Assembly: GCA_964657445.1 (NCBI GenBank)
Contig: CAZZVB010000016.1
Location: forward strand, 1 to 35,766
Length of the DNA: 35,766 nucleotides
Source: LMUY01 sp964657445
GTDB lineage: Bacteria > Pseudomonadota > Alphaproteobacteria > Acetobacterales > Acetobacteraceae
Direction: 5' to 3'
Of the stretch, positions 34,588-35,766 are shown piece after piece; the stretch's first letter is position 1; each line of letters begins with the position of its first letter. Made by a program: the position numbers and the translations under genes. The notes below the pieces were generated by a model. The model worked only from the letters and a program-made list of their open reading frames with translations, did no database searches and was not told where the DNA came from.

Positions 34588-35549
34588 TCGAAGCGGCGAT
34601 GATCTGGAACGAACCCAATAACAAATCGCATTGGGACCTCGAAGCCGATCCTGGCTGGCAGATCTTCGCTCAGACTACGAAGCTGGCGGGTCAGGCGATT
34701 GCGGCGGAAGCACCGGGTTTGCCGCGAGTGCTCGGCGGCATCTCACCCATCGATCCGGATTTCATCAACTGCCTTGCCGCGCAAGGTGCGTTGGAACAGT
34801 TGGACGCTGTCGCGGTGCACGGCTTTCCGCTGGACTGGAACAATTGGCTGATCGACGAATGGCCGTCCAAGATCGCCAGCATCCAGGCGGTCACCTCGCT
34901 GCCGGTTTGGGTCTCCGAAGTCGGCGTCTCCACCTTCGGCGCCGAGGAGGTGCAGGAGTTCGGCGTTCGCCGCACCGCCGAATTGCTGCGCGGGCGTGCA
35001 CCGCGCATGCACTGGTATAGCCTGTATGATCTTCCCTCCGCCTGGCCCGCCACCACCCGGCACCGCGAAGCGGAAGGGTCGTCCTACTACCGCCATTTCC
35101 ACATGGGCCTGTATGACGAGCATGGCCGTCCGAAGTTGGCGGCCCGTGCTTTCGCGGACCTAACTCCCGACTTCGGCCTTTGCCAGTGGTTTCACTTCGA
35201 AGATCACCGGCTCGACGACGCGGTCGCCAAGATGCGTGACCTTGGCGTCACCTATTTACGAACGGGGTTGAGCTGGGCGGACTTCTACCGGCCCAACGCG
35301 CTGGCTTGGTTCGACCGCCAGATGCGTGCGCTGGAAGAGTTCGCCGTCACCGTCACCTTCTGCTTCACACCCGAAGACAAGGGCACGTGGCCGCACTACA
35401 CGGCGCCACCCAAAGACCCATCGGAATTCGCCGAGTTCTGCGCCGCCATGCTGCGGCGCTACGCGGATGGCCGGGTGACCGCGCCGGCGATTGCCGCGGG
35501 CGCGGAAGGGCCGGATGCGTTCGAACTCGCGGAGGTTCGCAACACCTGA
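34584..35549 (+). CDS. Glycoside-hydrolase-like protein (clan GH-A) with apparent circular permutation
   Basis: 321-residue TIM-barrel protein. It starts directly with the strand that normally lies in the middle of clan GH-A enzymes: MIWNEPNN with acid/base Glu10. The later strands follow: RVLGGISP, AVAVHGFPLDWNNW, VWVSEVG with nucleophile Glu112, and MHWYSLYDL; GLYDEHGRPKLAARAF ends the usual domain. Residues 198-295 (QWFHFEDHR, LGVTYLRTGLSWADF, FAVTVTFCFTPE, then a helix EFAEFCAAMLRRYA) look like the first three strands of the same barrel, which normally precede WNEP. ATG 34584 overlaps the methyltransferase stop (ATGA), so the start is natural. Related proteins are usually annotated as beta-xylosidase. 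It may act on, or transglycosylate, the product of the cluster. Confidence 0.75.
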   Translation: MIEAAMIWNEPNNKSHWDLEADPGWQIFAQTTKLAGQAIAAEAPGLPRVLGGISPIDPDFINCLAAQGALEQLDAVAVHGFPLDWNNWLIDEWPSKIASIQAVTSLPVWVSEVGVSTFGAEEVQEFGVRRTAELLRGRAPRMHWYSLYDLPSAWPATTRHREAEGSSYYRHFHMGLYDEHGRPKLAARAFADLTPDFGLCQWFHFEDHRLDDAVAKMRDLGVTYLRTGLSWADFYRPNALAWFDRQMRALEEFAVTVTFCFTPEDKGTWPHYTAPPKDPSEFAEFCAAMLRRYADGRVTAPAIAAGAEGPDAFELAEVRNT

Positions 35550-35766
35550 GCGCGAGTTACCGGTCGGTCGCACACGGGCGGGCAATCCTAAACAAGCACC
35601 GTGTCCAAACACGCTACGCGGCATGCCGGTAATTGCTTCGCGACGGTCGCGATACAGCCAGCTCATGACATTGATGTGCAGGCGTGCCGGCGCTTGGCCA
35701 CTCGACACTGACACGAGCCTTCGCGCCCGACACATCACAGTTCGTCCAGCCGATTGGTTAATGCCT
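35550..35766. other. Right-edge region without a supported gene
   Basis: 217 bases after the glycoside-hydrolase-like gene. It contains a small hairpin cgtgt (35600-35604) / acacg (35609-35613), which could act as a weak terminator. The minus strand is open across the right edge of the window, but its translation resembles nothing I know. Confidence 0.4.
35638..35652. repeat. 15-base palindrome tcgcgacggtcgcga
   Basis: Perfect 7-base arms around one central base, in the non-coding right edge. It could be a binding site for a dimeric regulator or chance in GC-rich DNA. Confidence 0.35.

Noticed and set aside
35256..35766. Minus-strand open frame running off the right edge
   Set aside because: Most of it is antisense to the glycoside-hydrolase-like gene and the rest shows no family resemblance.

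Overview
The window is a gene-dense, GC-rich stretch of a bacterial chromosome, most likely from the Alphaproteobacteria and probably from Rhodospirillales/Acetobacteraceae. That assignment is an inference from the very high GC content, from gene neighbourhoods (mlaEF...radA...cvpA-purF-SDR; yfgM-like-bamB-der; glyQ...glyS-ppdK) and from the protein sequences. I see no rRNA, tRNA, CRISPR array, insertion sequence or phage gene. Most genes are chromosomal housekeeping, with a few accessory insertions.

Layout. (1) 1-1492: the end of an MlaE-type permease and its ATPase MlaF. (2) 1493-3797: a less GC-rich gap, then a hybrid sensor kinase whose membrane domain carries every copper/ethylene-site residue known from plant ETR1. 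(3) 3862-8583: radA, a DUF3830 gene, cvpA, purF and an SDR dehydrogenase coupled to purF. (4) 8668-11307, minus strand: an MFS carrier with a palindrome over its ribosome binding site, a DUF5872-DUF3140 pair and a small Trp-rich ORF. (5) 11531-14887, minus: yfgM-like, bamB and der, an envelope and ribosome assembly operon. (6) 14982-20233: a small lipoprotein (plus strand), then on the minus strand dihydroorotase and a GT9-GT4-asnB surface-glycan operon. (7) 20314-22945: ygfZ, a hot-dog thioesterase, a DUF2076 protein and a CoA-binding protein. (8) 23003-29284: glyQ, an intact vapBC toxin-antitoxin pair, glyS and ppdK, almost without spacers. (9) 29351-30494, minus: a lactonase-like metallo-hydrolase and a DOPA-dioxygenase-like protein. 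(10) 30712-31917: the antiporter nhaA. (11) 31952-35549: a tightly coupled set of glycosyltransferase, sugar nucleotidyltransferase, methyltransferase and a glycoside-hydrolase-like protein whose barrel appears circularly permuted. The last 217 bases hold no gene I can support.

The strongest leads are the putative ethylene-binding kinase, the toxin-antitoxin module wedged between the two subunits of an essential tRNA synthetase and coupled to the second one, and the four-gene sugar cluster ending in the permuted hydrolase-like protein. Smaller leads are a dispersed palindromic repeat that twice begins exactly on a stop codon, and an SDR enzyme with Asp in place of the catalytic Ser.
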